A stretch of 17,092 bases of DNA from Promethearchaeota archaeon (GCA_014730295.1 WJIN01000167.1:1-17092), one strand, 5' to 3'; positions 7,987 through 15,536 are shown, numbered from the stretch's first letter. Notes: a model not told the origin generated them from the sequence alone. Numbers and translations are program-made.

Positions 7987-8550
7987 CTAATCGGCCCAAT
8001 CCATAATTATTTTCAATTCTTGATCAAGGGTACTCTCAAGCTCTTTAATAATATCTAAATACGTTTCCTTAAAGACCTGAGCAACTTTCTGGGCTTCAGA
8101 GTATTGTAAATGACCATTACCAACTGATATATTCGCAATTACAAATTTTGAATCAAACGGCATTCCCATAGGACCTGTTAGGGACTTTTGAGAAAGGGTT
8201 ATGAAAAACTCATCTATGAAAGAGATAGTATCAATATACCAATACCCATTTTCATCTTTGTGATCTAATTCCTCAAGAATCTTCTCATAAAATGACTTGA
8301 AAAATCCCTCTTGTGCGTAAACAATAAAATATGCCGAATTGGGTTGCTCTTCTAAATAAAATAAGTCCCATTCAAATTCGCTCCATTTTTTCCCCATTAT
8401 TTCTTCTAAGGAATTATAGTCTCTCTCTCTATCAAGGCGCAACATTCCGTGATTATATAATATATCCAAGCATTGTTCCAATTGTGCTTTTGACGGAATA
8501 AAACTCTCATCATTAGCACACAAGACAACCTGATAAGAACCACCTCCCAT
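7987..8550 (-). CDS. Hypothetical acidic protein, 187 aa
   Basis: The family is not recognised. The protein is soluble, strongly acidic and rich in aromatics (for example KWSEFEWDLFYLEEQ and NGYWYIDTISFIDEFFITLS), without signal peptide, membrane segments or metal motifs. Residues ~95-175 alternate predicted strands and helices, ending in a helix (YLDIIKELESTLDQELKIIM), which fits a compact alpha/beta domain. The ATG at 8548-8550 has no upstream ribosome site, but an AT-rich box (ATTAAATATTTG, about 8566-8580 on the minus strand) lies about 25 bases before it, suggesting leaderless transcription. It is divergent from the Imm63-like gene. Small acidic single-domain proteins next to immunity genes are sometimes immunity proteins themselves, but nothing in the sequence proves that here. 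Confidence 0.6.
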   Translation of the reverse strand: MGGGSYQVVLCANDESFIPSKAQLEQCLDILYNHGMLRLDRERDYNSLEEIMGKKWSEFEWDLFYLEEQPNSAYFIVYAQEGFFKSFYEKILEELDHKDENGYWYIDTISFIDEFFITLSQKSLTGPMGMPFDSKFVIANISVGNGHLQYSEAQKVAQVFKETYLDIIKELESTLDQELKIIMDWAD

Positions 8551-8894
8551 AGATTTATTTGTATTTTCAAATATTTAATAATTTGTCAGAAGGAATTATT
8601 TGCGTTCAAATTAAAGACAAAGCAATTATTTTATGAATTAAATATCTTTCATTAATAATTTTAGGTAATAAAATATTTAGAATAACTCGGTTTTTTAATG
8701 GGGTTAATTCTTTTTTTTGAATTAAAACTATAATTGCTCGGAAAGTAGAAAGTTTTAAGAATAATGTTTTAATTATCTAAAACTCTAATGAAAAAAACAA
8801 AATTTTAATATTGAACTAAAAAAATCGTAATTGAAAAGTGAAGTATTTATATTAACTGATAAAGCTAATAAATTAGAAAATCTATATCAATCTA
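8551..8894. other. 344-bp AT-rich divergent spacer with promoters and a T-loop inverted repeat
   Basis: No gene is seen. It separates the divergent 7987 and 8895 genes. A perfect 7-bp inverted repeat TTAATTC / GAATTAA at 8704-8725 encloses exactly eight T residues. The promoter of the Imm63-like gene lies at its right end and that of the minus gene at its left end. The rest is low-complexity A/T sequence. Confidence 0.45.
8843..8855 (+). promoter_or_regulatory. Candidate TATA box of the Imm63-like gene
   Basis: GTATTTATATTAA, preceded by a purine-rich stretch (GAAAAGTGAA) that could act as BRE, lies about 45 bases before the ATG at 8895. It predicts transcription starting near 8873 and a short leader of about 20 bases. 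Confidence 0.45.
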
Positions 8895-9356
8895 ATGGCT
8901 AATATCTATTCTATAACAACTATTCGAAGAAAAGTCAAGGAATATGGGAAAATAATCAATGCGCCAGCTCGATCCCTTAGGGTTTTTACAACCTCTGATG
9001 GATTTGGGACGCCTTATATTGAAATCGGTACAAATGAATATAGTTATATCATTAGTGAAAGAGGATCTGAGTTGGAACGTAGAAGAACGAATGATCTTGA
9101 TACCTTGCTCTATTGGATCTTAAGTGATATTGTCTCTAATATGGCAGAGGAGTGGGAATTGGAACACCGTAAACCTAATGAAGATAGCCGACGACAGCTG
9201 TTTGCCAAAGAGATTGAATTGATGGAACAACTTGAGCCGAAATTTGCGAAATGGAAAAAGAAAGAAATTCGTGAAATCCTCAAGAAATATCCCTATGATG
9301 ATGAATTATATAAAAATGCACGAAAAATAGACCCTGTAAATGAATTGGATTCTTAA
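8895..9356 (+). CDS. Imm63-like immunity-family protein
   Basis: The 153-residue protein carries the pattern I recognise from the Imm63 immunity family: INAP (21-24), DGFGTPYIEI (35-44), ISERGSELERR (53-63), the DLDTLLYWI core (67-75) and the DSRRQLFAKEIELM stretch (97-110). Imm63 proteins accompany bacterial polymorphic toxins and are thought to neutralise a cognate toxin by direct binding; their molecular target is not generally known. It is soluble and cytosolic with no membrane segment. It has its own candidate TATA box at 8843-8855 and lies 110 bp before the MoxR gene on the same strand. No toxin gene of the usual polymorphic type is adjacent; the nearest potential effector is the TIR domain protein ending at 11667. 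Whether it protects against that protein or an incoming toxin is open. Confidence 0.7.
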   Translation: MANIYSITTIRRKVKEYGKIINAPARSLRVFTTSDGFGTPYIEIGTNEYSYIISERGSELERRRTNDLDTLLYWILSDIVSNMAEEWELEHRKPNEDSRRQLFAKEIELMEQLEPKFAKWKKKEIREILKKYPYDDELYKNARKIDPVNELDS

Positions 9357-9431
9357 TTCTTATGATAATATCCATTAGAAAACTTAATTTTGTTGAATAC
9401 AATCCAGAGAAAAGATTGAATATGTTGATTC

Positions 9432-9448
9432 AAAAAATATTTAATTTT
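9432..9448 (+). promoter_or_regulatory. Candidate promoter of the MoxR gene (leaderless)
   Basis: CAAAAAATATTTAATTT is a TATA-like box centred about 27 bases before the ATG at 9467, the distance expected for a leaderless archaeal transcript. It supports the 9467 start rather than the upstream ATG at 9362, whose extra 35 residues do not resemble MoxR. Confidence 0.4.
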
Positions 9449-9466
9449 TGCACAACTCTTATAGTT

Positions 9467-10349
9467 ATGAGTACAAGTTTTAACAAATTCCAAGGCAATG
9501 TAAATACCGAGAAGGTTAAATATATCGCCGACCCTCAATTACGAAATATCGTTAATGTCTCAATCGCACTCGGTCGTCCGCTTTTGGTCAAAGGGGAACC
9601 AGGAACTGGTAAAACGCTCCTTGCCCATGCAATTGCTGAAGCCTTAAATAAAAAATTGATTGTCTGGAACATCAAATCAACCACAGAAGCAATCGACGGA
9701 TGCTACTTATATGATACAATACAGAGACTCAATGATTCTAGATTTGGCTGTGAGGATCGAGACGTAAACAATATCCACGATTATATTGAACTTGGTCCAT
9801 TAGGACAAGCATTCACTTCCGATGAACAAGTCGTTCTCCTTATCGATGAAATCGATAAAGCCGATATAGAATATAATAAACTATATTCTACGGAATATTG
9901 AATTTCCGAACGACTTGCTTCAGGAATTAGATGTCATGGAATTCTATATTAAGGAAACAGATGAATTTGTAAAGGCAAAAAATCGCCCTATTGTGATTAT
10001 TACTTCGAATAATGAAAAAGAACTCCCTGATGCCTTTTTACGTCGGTGTGTATTCCATTACATTGAATTTCCAGACAAAGAATTTATGGCCGATATCTGT
10101 AATATCCATTATCCAAACTTGAAACAGAATCTACTAGACCAGTGTTTAAAGCGATTTTATCAGCTCCGAGCGATCACTCAATTTAGAAAAATGCCCTCGA
10201 CATCCGAGCTCTTAGATTGGATTGGAGTATTATTGAAGAGTGGTATTTCGATTGAGGAGTTAAGAAAAGGTTTACCATTTCTTGGCGTATTAATAAAAAA
10301 AGAGAGGGATTTGGAAATCGCGTTGGATAAACTCAAGTTTCCGACTTAA
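9467..10349 (+). pseudogene. MoxR-family AAA+ ATPase, split by a 31-bp insertion
   Basis: MoxR ATPases act as chaperones, usually with a vWA partner, to activate or insert cofactors into client proteins. From ATG 9467 (MSTSFNKFQGN) the first part has the Walker A motif GEPGTGKT, the DYIELGPLGQAF segment and the Walker B motif LLIDEIDKAD. The frame then leaves the family pattern and stops at 9899-9901. The family sequence resumes in another frame at GAA 9900 (EFPNDLLQELDVMEFYIKET), with sensor 1 (IVIITSNNEKELP), the arginine finger region (FLRRCVFHYIEFPD) and the helical lid (KMPSTSELLDWIG). Deleting 31 bases (9872-9902) gives the uninterrupted motif DKADIEFPNDLLQELD. Both halves are otherwise well conserved, so the break is recent, or bypassed at RNA or translation level. 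The CoxE-like vWA gene follows after 79 bp, as in canonical MoxR-vWA pairs. Confidence 0.85.
9867..9903. repeat. 31-bp insertion with perfect 9-bp inverted repeat inside moxR
   Basis: TAGAATATA (9867-9875) and TATATTCTA (9882-9890) are exact inverted copies around the 6-base loop ATAAAC. The interruption of the MoxR frame spans 31 bases and is bracketed by the direct repeat GAAT (9869-9872 and 9900-9903). The hairpin begins just upstream of, and lies mostly inside, the inserted segment. The segment introduces TGA at 9899-9901. Confidence 0.75.
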
Positions 10350-10369
10350 ATTTCCAAACCATTCATTTT

Positions 10370-10396
10370 TGATAATGTTATCATATTAAATACAGC
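10370..10396 (+). promoter_or_regulatory. Putative promoter/operator of the vWA gene
   Basis: A short inverted repeat TGATAA-TG-TTATCA (10370-10383) overlaps the left end of a TATA-like CATATTAAATAC (10383-10394), about 40 bases before the ATG at 10429. The arrangement suits a repressor or activator site beside the TATA box, but the palindrome is short and AT-rich. Confidence 0.3.
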
Positions 10397-10428
10397 AATC
10401 CCAAAAACCAAAATACTAATGTTTTGAA

Positions 10429-11673
10429 ATGTTTATAGATTTCTTTTATTACCTGAGAGAGCGACTGCCCGTGAGTGTGACGGAGTATATGACTCTTATG
10501 GAAGCGCTTGATAAAGGATTAGTCAACAATATGATTGAATTTTATTATATTTCACGTTCAATTTTTTGTAAAAATGAACATCAATTTGATGTCTATGACA
10601 TTTCTTTTGCCAACTATTTTAAGAACGCCCAGTTAAAATTCCCGGATGAGATTAAGCAAGAAATTTGGGATTGGTTGGAAAAACCTTTTGATCCCGATCA
10701 ACTTGCACCCGAATATCGGCAAGAATTTGAACAATTCTTAGATATGAATTTTAATATCCAGGAGCTTCAAGAACATTTTGAAGAATTATTACGGAAGCAA
10801 GATGAAGAGCATAATTTTGGAAGCCAATGGATTGGTACACAAGGACAATCTCAATTTGGCCATGGTGGTCAAAATCCGATGGGTATGCGGGTAGGGGGCG
10901 GAACGGGTATGAGAATGGCTATTCAAATTGCACAAAGGCGTATATTTAGAGATTATCGAAAAGATGTAGTGCTTGACACGAGACAAATCAAAGTCGCGTT
11001 AAAACGCCTCAGAAAATTAGAAGAAATTGGCAAACAAGATGAGCTCAATATAGATAAGACCATCGATAAAACCGCTAAAAATGGGGGAGATATTGAGCTG
11101 GTGTTTGAAAAACGCAGAAAAAATAATGTGAAAATGCTGCTTTTAATGGATGTAGGGGGAAGTATGACTCCTTATTCTCATTTAGTGAACTTAATCTTTT
11201 CTGCCGCCAATAATATGTCTCACTGGAAGGATTTTAAGCATTATTATTTCCATAATTGCATTTATGAGAAGCTTTATGAAAACGCCCAACGAAATCCCGA
11301 TGAATCGATTGAATTTGATGAATTTTTGAAAAAGTACGATAATAAATATAAAGTGGTAATTGTCGGAGATGCTGCTATGGCTTCTTGGGAACTAACAGAA
11401 CGATATGGTTCAATCTATTATTACCATCGTAATGAAATGCCTGGTATTTATTATTTGAAAGAGATTAAAAATCACTTCCCAAAGAACGTAGTATGGCTAA
11501 ATCCAGAGATTATACGCTTTGATTGGATGCCTTGGACGAGAAAGATCATTGCCAGTATCTTTCCGATGTTTGATTTGACCGTTGAGGGAATAGAGGAAGC
11601 GATGGATTACCTCAGAAAAGGCGGGAGGCAAATGTATACCACAGTTGATAGATTAAAACAGTTTAGTTATTGA
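10429..11673 (+). CDS. CoxE-like vWA-domain protein, partner of MoxR
   Basis: This 414-residue protein belongs to the vWA/CoxE-like family that works with MoxR ATPases. The N-terminal ~125 residues are helical (FFYYLRERLPVSVTEYMTL) and typical of the family; residues 131-165 form a Gly/Gln/Met-rich linker (QGQSQFGHGGQNPMGMRVGG); residues 166-235 are a basic region with the RRIFRDYR motif; and residues 236-400 form the vWA domain with the MIDAS motif DVGGSM (D241, G243, S245) and the GDAAMASWEL segment (D313). The C-terminal motif VVWLNPE and FPMFDLTVEGIEEAMDYL are family hallmarks. It follows the broken MoxR gene on the same strand and its stop overlaps by 7 bp the stop of the SWIM-TIR gene. 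It is intact, so the pair would be functional only if MoxR is somehow still made. Confidence 0.88.
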   Translation: MFIDFFYYLRERLPVSVTEYMTLMEALDKGLVNNMIEFYYISRSIFCKNEHQFDVYDISFANYFKNAQLKFPDEIKQEIWDWLEKPFDPDQLAPEYRQEFEQFLDMNFNIQELQEHFEELLRKQDEEHNFGSQWIGTQGQSQFGHGGQNPMGMRVGGGTGMRMAIQIAQRRIFRDYRKDVVLDTRQIKVALKRLRKLEEIGKQDELNIDKTIDKTAKNGGDIELVFEKRRKNNVKMLLLMDVGGSMTPYSHLVNLIFSAANNMSHWKDFKHYYFHNCIYEKLYENAQRNPDESIEFDEFLKKYDNKYKVVIVGDAAMASWELTERYGSIYYYHRNEMPGIYYLKEIKNHFPKNVVWLNPEIIRFDWMPWTRKIIASIFPMFDLTVEGIEEAMDYLRKGGRQMYTTVDRLKQFSY

Positions 11674-13073
11674 TCTATTAGTTGTTCTATTTCCGTTGTA
11701 AGTTTCTCAAATGCTTTAGCCTCATTCATTTGATATTTCATAATTCCTTGAATTCTTCGAATTCGCATTTTAATTCCTGGAACTAAATCTGTTTCTTTTA
11801 AATAGACGGCGATAAACGGTTTGTTCTCTTCAGTGGCAAGGAAGATCTCATCTTTCGAATTTTCCGACTCATTAATATGCGGTGAGATGAATGAAAGAAA
11901 AAGATCGCATCCCATCAACTTTTCGGCGATGGTGTTACACCAATCAGTACTTAAGTGGATGCCCTCATCATACCACAGTTTTAAACCTTCTTGATTCAAT
12001 TTGTCAATTATTGGGTATACTTCTGCTTTGTCTTTATGAGTATAACTCACAAATATATAGGGTTCCTCACCTTCATATGCAGAAAATGGCGGTTCAATCT
12101 CGAGATCAACGGAAGATTCTTTTAAACCCTCTCTCAGATATTCCTCCAAACCATTTTTATCTGTGGGTAAATGTAATTCTTCCAGAGCAGAAAATTTCCT
12201 GAGGATTTTTTCCACAAGATCTTCATATTCCATAATTTTAGAAATAATACCATAGGAATCGATAACTATTTTAGAGGGTTTACCCTCCTTTTTTCTCACC
12301 TTAATGTATCTAACGATAAGATCTGTCACTTTTTCGGAGATCCATCTATCCACATCAATATCCTTTCTAGATATGTCTTTGGTTGTTTTTCCAGGGAAAT
12401 CTCCCCCCCATTCTAGAGTGACTAAATTATTATTCACATAAATTTTATATCCATCCTCAAACATAATGCTGGGCTCAATTTTAAACAATTTTTGGCTCGC
12501 ATGTAATTCTAATCGTTTTTGGATAGAATCATATAATTCTTTATTAAGAGTAAATGGAATTTGGGTTCGATTGATCATATTTTTACTTAGCAACATCAAA
12601 TAGATTGCCATTTGATGAATACATAATCCTCCTAAGCTTCCAATTTTACAATTACACGATCTCTGCACGGAATTATTTTCTATGTGGAGAGAAGCTTTAA
12701 ATGCAGCATATTTACTTGAGAACCACACGTTATATCCCTTTCCTCCCGCGATTATTGCCGCATTTTTTATACTTTCAACATTATGTTCTCCAGTTATTAG
12801 TGAAGTCGCTTTAATCACCAATTCTTCAATAAGGTCCTCTTCAAATTCTTGAATTAAGATGTCCTTTTTATCTTGGAGGATGCTTTCATCGAGAAATTCA
12901 ATTAGCTCTTTTTTACGAAATTGAGAATAACCTTTAATGGGTTTATCTTCCGGAGCGAAATCATCATTATACAGATTGATTAAGTCCTTAATTTTACTCA
13001 CGGTTAAGGTAAGTAAGAATTTTTTAAAAGTTAAATTTTCCACTTTAGGAGGCTTTGAAGCTTTTTTCGCCAT
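11667..13073 (-). CDS. SWIM zinc finger protein with C-terminal TIR domain
   Basis: The protein (468 residues from ATG 13071-13073; a TTG six bases upstream is an unlikely alternative) has three parts. Residues ~14-65 resemble a SAP-like DNA-binding helix pair (LTVSKIKDLINLY, then GYSQFRKKELIEFLDES). A SWIM zinc finger follows with CxCx8CxH ligands C140, C142, C151 and H153 (CNCKIGSLGGLCIH). Residues ~338-450 form a TIR domain: YIFVSYTHKD (339-348), the BB-loop LWYDEGIHLSTDW (366-378), and the putative catalytic E409 in NSKDEIFLA; TIR enzymes cleave NAD+ or make signal nucleotides in antiviral abortive responses. SWIM proteins are recurrent neighbours of MoxR-vWA pairs (for example yehQ with yehL/yehP), so the fused TIR is the unusual element. 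Residues 154-337 are a helical region of unknown function, possibly regulatory. No membrane segment is seen. Confidence 0.85.
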   Translation of the reverse strand: MAKKASKPPKVENLTFKKFLLTLTVSKIKDLINLYNDDFAPEDKPIKGYSQFRKKELIEFLDESILQDKKDILIQEFEEDLIEELVIKATSLITGEHNVESIKNAAIIAGGKGYNVWFSSKYAAFKASLHIENNSVQRSCNCKIGSLGGLCIHQMAIYLMLLSKNMINRTQIPFTLNKELYDSIQKRLELHASQKLFKIEPSIMFEDGYKIYVNNNLVTLEWGGDFPGKTTKDISRKDIDVDRWISEKVTDLIVRYIKVRKKEGKPSKIVIDSYGIISKIMEYEDLVEKILRKFSALEELHLPTDKNGLEEYLREGLKESSVDLEIEPPFSAYEGEEPYIFVSYTHKDKAEVYPIIDKLNQEGLKLWYDEGIHLSTDWCNTIAEKLMGCDLFLSFISPHINESENSKDEIFLATEENKPFIAVYLKETDLVPGIKMRIRRIQGIMKYQMNEAKAFEKLTTEIEQLIDQ

Positions 13074-13121
13074 AATCAATTATCTTATTTCATGTTAATA
13101 ATCAAATGAATCCTTTACCCT

Positions 13122-13134
13122 ATAAAAATCTTAA
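13122..13134 (-). promoter_or_regulatory. Candidate TATA box of the SWIM-TIR gene
   Basis: On the minus strand, AAGATTTTTATAG lies about 50 bases before the ATG at 13073. No ribosome site precedes that ATG. Confidence 0.3.
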
Positions 13135-13223
13135 TTTCTTTGAAATTAGTTTAGAGATAATTGAGAAAGATAAGTCAAATTAACAAGATTTTAATTTACA
13201 TCTTGTCCTACCAATGTCATAGT

Positions 13224-14285
13224 ATGATACCGATTTTTGATGGTCATAATGATACTCTAACAAAAATGTATTCTTTAGAAAATGGATTAGATCTTTTTTT
13301 TAATGGAACTCAAAAATGTGATATAGACTTGCCAAAAGCGAAGCAAGGGAACCTAATTGGGGGGAATTTCGCTATTTTCGTCCCTCCAAAGCAGTCTGCA
13401 AAAGAAAGCGATCCAATGTATGGTATGAAATTTACAAAAGAAGGATATAAAAAGAAACTTGCCAATCCTATTAAAAAAAGTTATGCACAAGAATATACAA
13501 ATTCTATACTAAAATTTTTGAAATTATTAGAAGACTATGCAAAAGGAGCCATCCTTACTATTAATAAATATGAAGATCTTCGAGATTGCCTTGAAAAAGA
13601 AAAATTAGGAGTTTTACTACATTTTGAAGGCGCTGAAGTGATTGAAAGGGATCTGAGCAATTTAGGTAGCTATTATCAAAGGGGATTGCGCTCATTAGGT
13701 TTGGTATGGAGTCGTCCGAATCTGTTTGGAACTGGGGTCCCATTTGAATTTCCTAATACTCCAAACATAGGTTCCGGATTATCAGATGAAGGGAAGAAGC
13801 TTGTTAAGGAATGCAATAAGTTAGGAATTATCATTGATCTTGCCCACATCAATGAGGAGGGATTCTGGGATGTAGAAAAAAATTCTGAGCATCCCTTAGT
13901 CGTTTCCCATGCGGGAGTCCATTCAATTTGTCCATCAACAAGAAATTTAACAGACAAACAAATTAAAGCAATTGGGGATACTAATGGTATTATTGGAGTT
14001 ATGTTTGAATCGAGCAATATAAGACCTGATGGAAGGCTCGATGAAAATACATCAATTAGCATTATAGTTGACCATATTGATTATATTATAAAAAAGATTG
14101 GAGTAGATCACGTTGGTTTTGGTTCTGATTTCGATGGGGCGACGATGCCAAATTCCTTAAATAATGTATCGCAATTACCAATGTTAATTAAAAATTTGAA
14201 AAAAAGGGGTTATACTAAGAAGTCAATTGAAAAAATTGCTTATCGAAATTGGATAAGAGTGTTTAAAGATACATGGCATCATTAA
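13224..14285 (+). CDS. Membrane dipeptidase, peptidase family M19
   Basis: M19 (renal dipeptidase-like) enzymes are binuclear zinc hydrolases that split dipeptides, including D-amino-acid dipeptides. From ATG 13224 (353 residues, MIPIFDGHNDTL) the zinc ligands are visible: H8 and D10 (DGHND), bridging E135 (LLHFEGAEVI), H208 (DLAHIN) and H229 (VSHAG), plus R240 (STRNLTD) and D302 in FGSDFDG. The C-terminal YRNWIRVF matches the family's GxNxxRVF. The frame is open to TTG 13161, but those 21 residues (MRKISQINKILIYILSYQCH) precede the conserved DGHxD and show no usual signal peptide, so ATG 13224 is preferred; a short hydrophobic leader for membrane anchoring cannot be excluded. The gene is divergent from the SWIM-TIR gene and ends 19 bp before the convergent membrane protein gene. 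Confidence 0.88.
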   Translation: MIPIFDGHNDTLTKMYSLENGLDLFFNGTQKCDIDLPKAKQGNLIGGNFAIFVPPKQSAKESDPMYGMKFTKEGYKKKLANPIKKSYAQEYTNSILKFLKLLEDYAKGAILTINKYEDLRDCLEKEKLGVLLHFEGAEVIERDLSNLGSYYQRGLRSLGLVWSRPNLFGTGVPFEFPNTPNIGSGLSDEGKKLVKECNKLGIIIDLAHINEEGFWDVEKNSEHPLVVSHAGVHSICPSTRNLTDKQIKAIGDTNGIIGVMFESSNIRPDGRLDENTSISIIVDHIDYIIKKIGVDHVGFGSDFDGATMPNSLNNVSQLPMLIKNLKKRGYTKKSIEKIAYRNWIRVFKDTWHH

Positions 14286-14304
14286 GAAAAAAGAGTATTA
14301 AAAA

Positions 14305-15414
14305 TTAGTGAATGCTATTATCTGCTATTTCTGGTAAAGAAATATCAAAATCCAAATCATCTTTACTTATTCCTTGACGGATCCAGATAATTCCCAATAC
14401 TAAACCAACAATTATAATAAGTAATATAGAAGTTAGATATGATCCTTCAATGGCACTATAGCCAAATAATTGATAATCACCAACAGATAATAGCAATATC
14501 ATTGAGGATATTCTTGTCCAAATAAATAACAGCATTAAAGATTCGATTTTGATAATATTGGGTAATCTCTTCTTAATTTTAATTGCATTTTTAACAAGTG
14601 AGAAAAAGGTATATGAAATTAAGGATAAATCAATTAAAGCATCAATAAATGAATATCCCGATGTTGTGGGAGTCCAAGTATAATACCTAAACCAATGATA
14701 AAGAGTTATGAGAAAAATAAGAAAACCATAAAAACTTACGGGGGCTCTATTCCCACTATTTGGTTTAAAGATTAATCCTATAATCGGTAAAAAAATTTGG
14801 AAAAGAGGAAATACCAGAAATATCATCTGCTGAGTGAAATCCAAAGATTCAATACTTACAAAAAAGAAAAACCCCCCAAATCCGATAATTGAGGTAATCC
14901 AAAATAGAAGATATAGCAATAAAGACTTTTTACCATCTTTTAAAATCATTTTTCCTAAAACTTTTAAGGAAATATCTTGTACAAATAAAATGAAGATAAT
15001 AGAACTAATTGTGTACCATATAAAATACGCAAATAAATATACTCCAATAAAAAGTGATACTGGAATAAATAAACTAATGATGAGAGATGCTATATGTAAC
15101 CCAATTAGTTTAAAAATTGTGTTATTTTCCATGATGGAATTAAATAGTTTAGGGATTAGAGTTGCACAAAAAAGAAATAATAAGTAGAAACTATAGCTGA
15201 TTAAAATGATAAATGTAATATCTTGAATCGTTGGGATCTCAAAGGGGACGGGTAAATTTTCCGATGGGCCAAAGGCTATTATTATAAAACAATAAAAAAG
15301 AATTAAGAGATTTGTTATAAAATAGAGATAACCCAAAATTTCGTTCTTTTTTAATTGTTTTAAAAATGTTTTTATCGTTGTCAAATTAAACGCTTTTTTA
15401 ATGATTTTTTCCAT
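14305..15414 (-). CDS. Multipass integral membrane protein of unknown function
   Basis: The 369-residue protein has about nine to ten hydrophobic helices, for example LYFITNLLILFYCFIIIAFG (30-49), FIILISYSFYLLFLFCATLI, IGLHIASLIISLFIPVSLF and SILLIIIVGLVLGIIWI near the C terminus, joined by short polar loops, with a cytosolic-looking basic N terminus (MEKIIKKAF) and an acidic C terminus (GISKDDLDFDISLPEIA). I recognise no transporter signature, catalytic motif or channel motif. No ribosome site precedes the ATG at 15414, so it may be leaderless. It stands alone between the dipeptidase (convergent) and the PEBP gene (divergent), so the neighbours give no clue. Confidence 0.7.
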   Translation of the reverse strand: MEKIIKKAFNLTTIKTFLKQLKKNEILGYLYFITNLLILFYCFIIIAFGPSENLPVPFEIPTIQDITFIILISYSFYLLFLFCATLIPKLFNSIMENNTIFKLIGLHIASLIISLFIPVSLFIGVYLFAYFIWYTISSIIFILFVQDISLKVLGKMILKDGKKSLLLYLLFWITSIIGFGGFFFFVSIESLDFTQQMIFLVFPLFQIFLPIIGLIFKPNSGNRAPVSFYGFLIFLITLYHWFRYYTWTPTTSGYSFIDALIDLSLISYTFFSLVKNAIKIKKRLPNIIKIESLMLLFIWTRISSMILLLSVGDYQLFGYSAIEGSYLTSILLIIIVGLVLGIIWIRQGISKDDLDFDISLPEIADNSIH

Positions 15415-15493
15415 AAATTAAAAAATCTTATCAATAAAATTATGTAAGACAAATAGTGTGCATTCATTTAAATGTTATTTTTAAAGACAGTTA

Positions 15494-15520
15494 ATTAGAT
15501 GATTAGATGATTAGATGATT
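15494..15520 (+). repeat. 8-bp tandem repeat ATTAGATG, 3.4 copies
   Basis: ATTAGATG occurs three times in a row without mismatch (15494-15517) followed by ATT. It lies between divergent start codons and may affect promoter spacing or be simple slippage. Confidence 0.7.
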
Positions 15521-15536
15521 CTTCTGATGTCTAATA

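Noticed and set aside
9362..9466. MoxR start at ATG 9362, five bases after the Imm63-like stop
   Set aside because: The extra 35 residues are unlike MoxR, there is no ribosome site, and a TATA-like box near 9440 sits the right distance before ATG 9467.
9862..9910. Archaeal bulge-helix-bulge intron explaining the 31-bp interruption in moxR
   Set aside because: I tried the five possible intron registers allowed by the GAAT repeat; none gives a four-base-pair central helix between the intron start and the exon after it. The best register had three of four pairs.
11891..12202. Plus-strand open frame of 103 codons
   Set aside because: It lies in the opposite frame of the SWIM-TIR gene and has no family pattern.
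13161..13223. Upstream TTG start giving the dipeptidase a 21-residue leader
   Set aside because: No ribosome site and no conventional signal peptide; ATG 13224 matches the family start just before DGHxD.
15494..15520. CRISPR-like or regulatory repeat array (ATTAGATG copies)
   Set aside because: The unit is only 8 bp, contiguous and without spacers; it is a simple tandem repeat.
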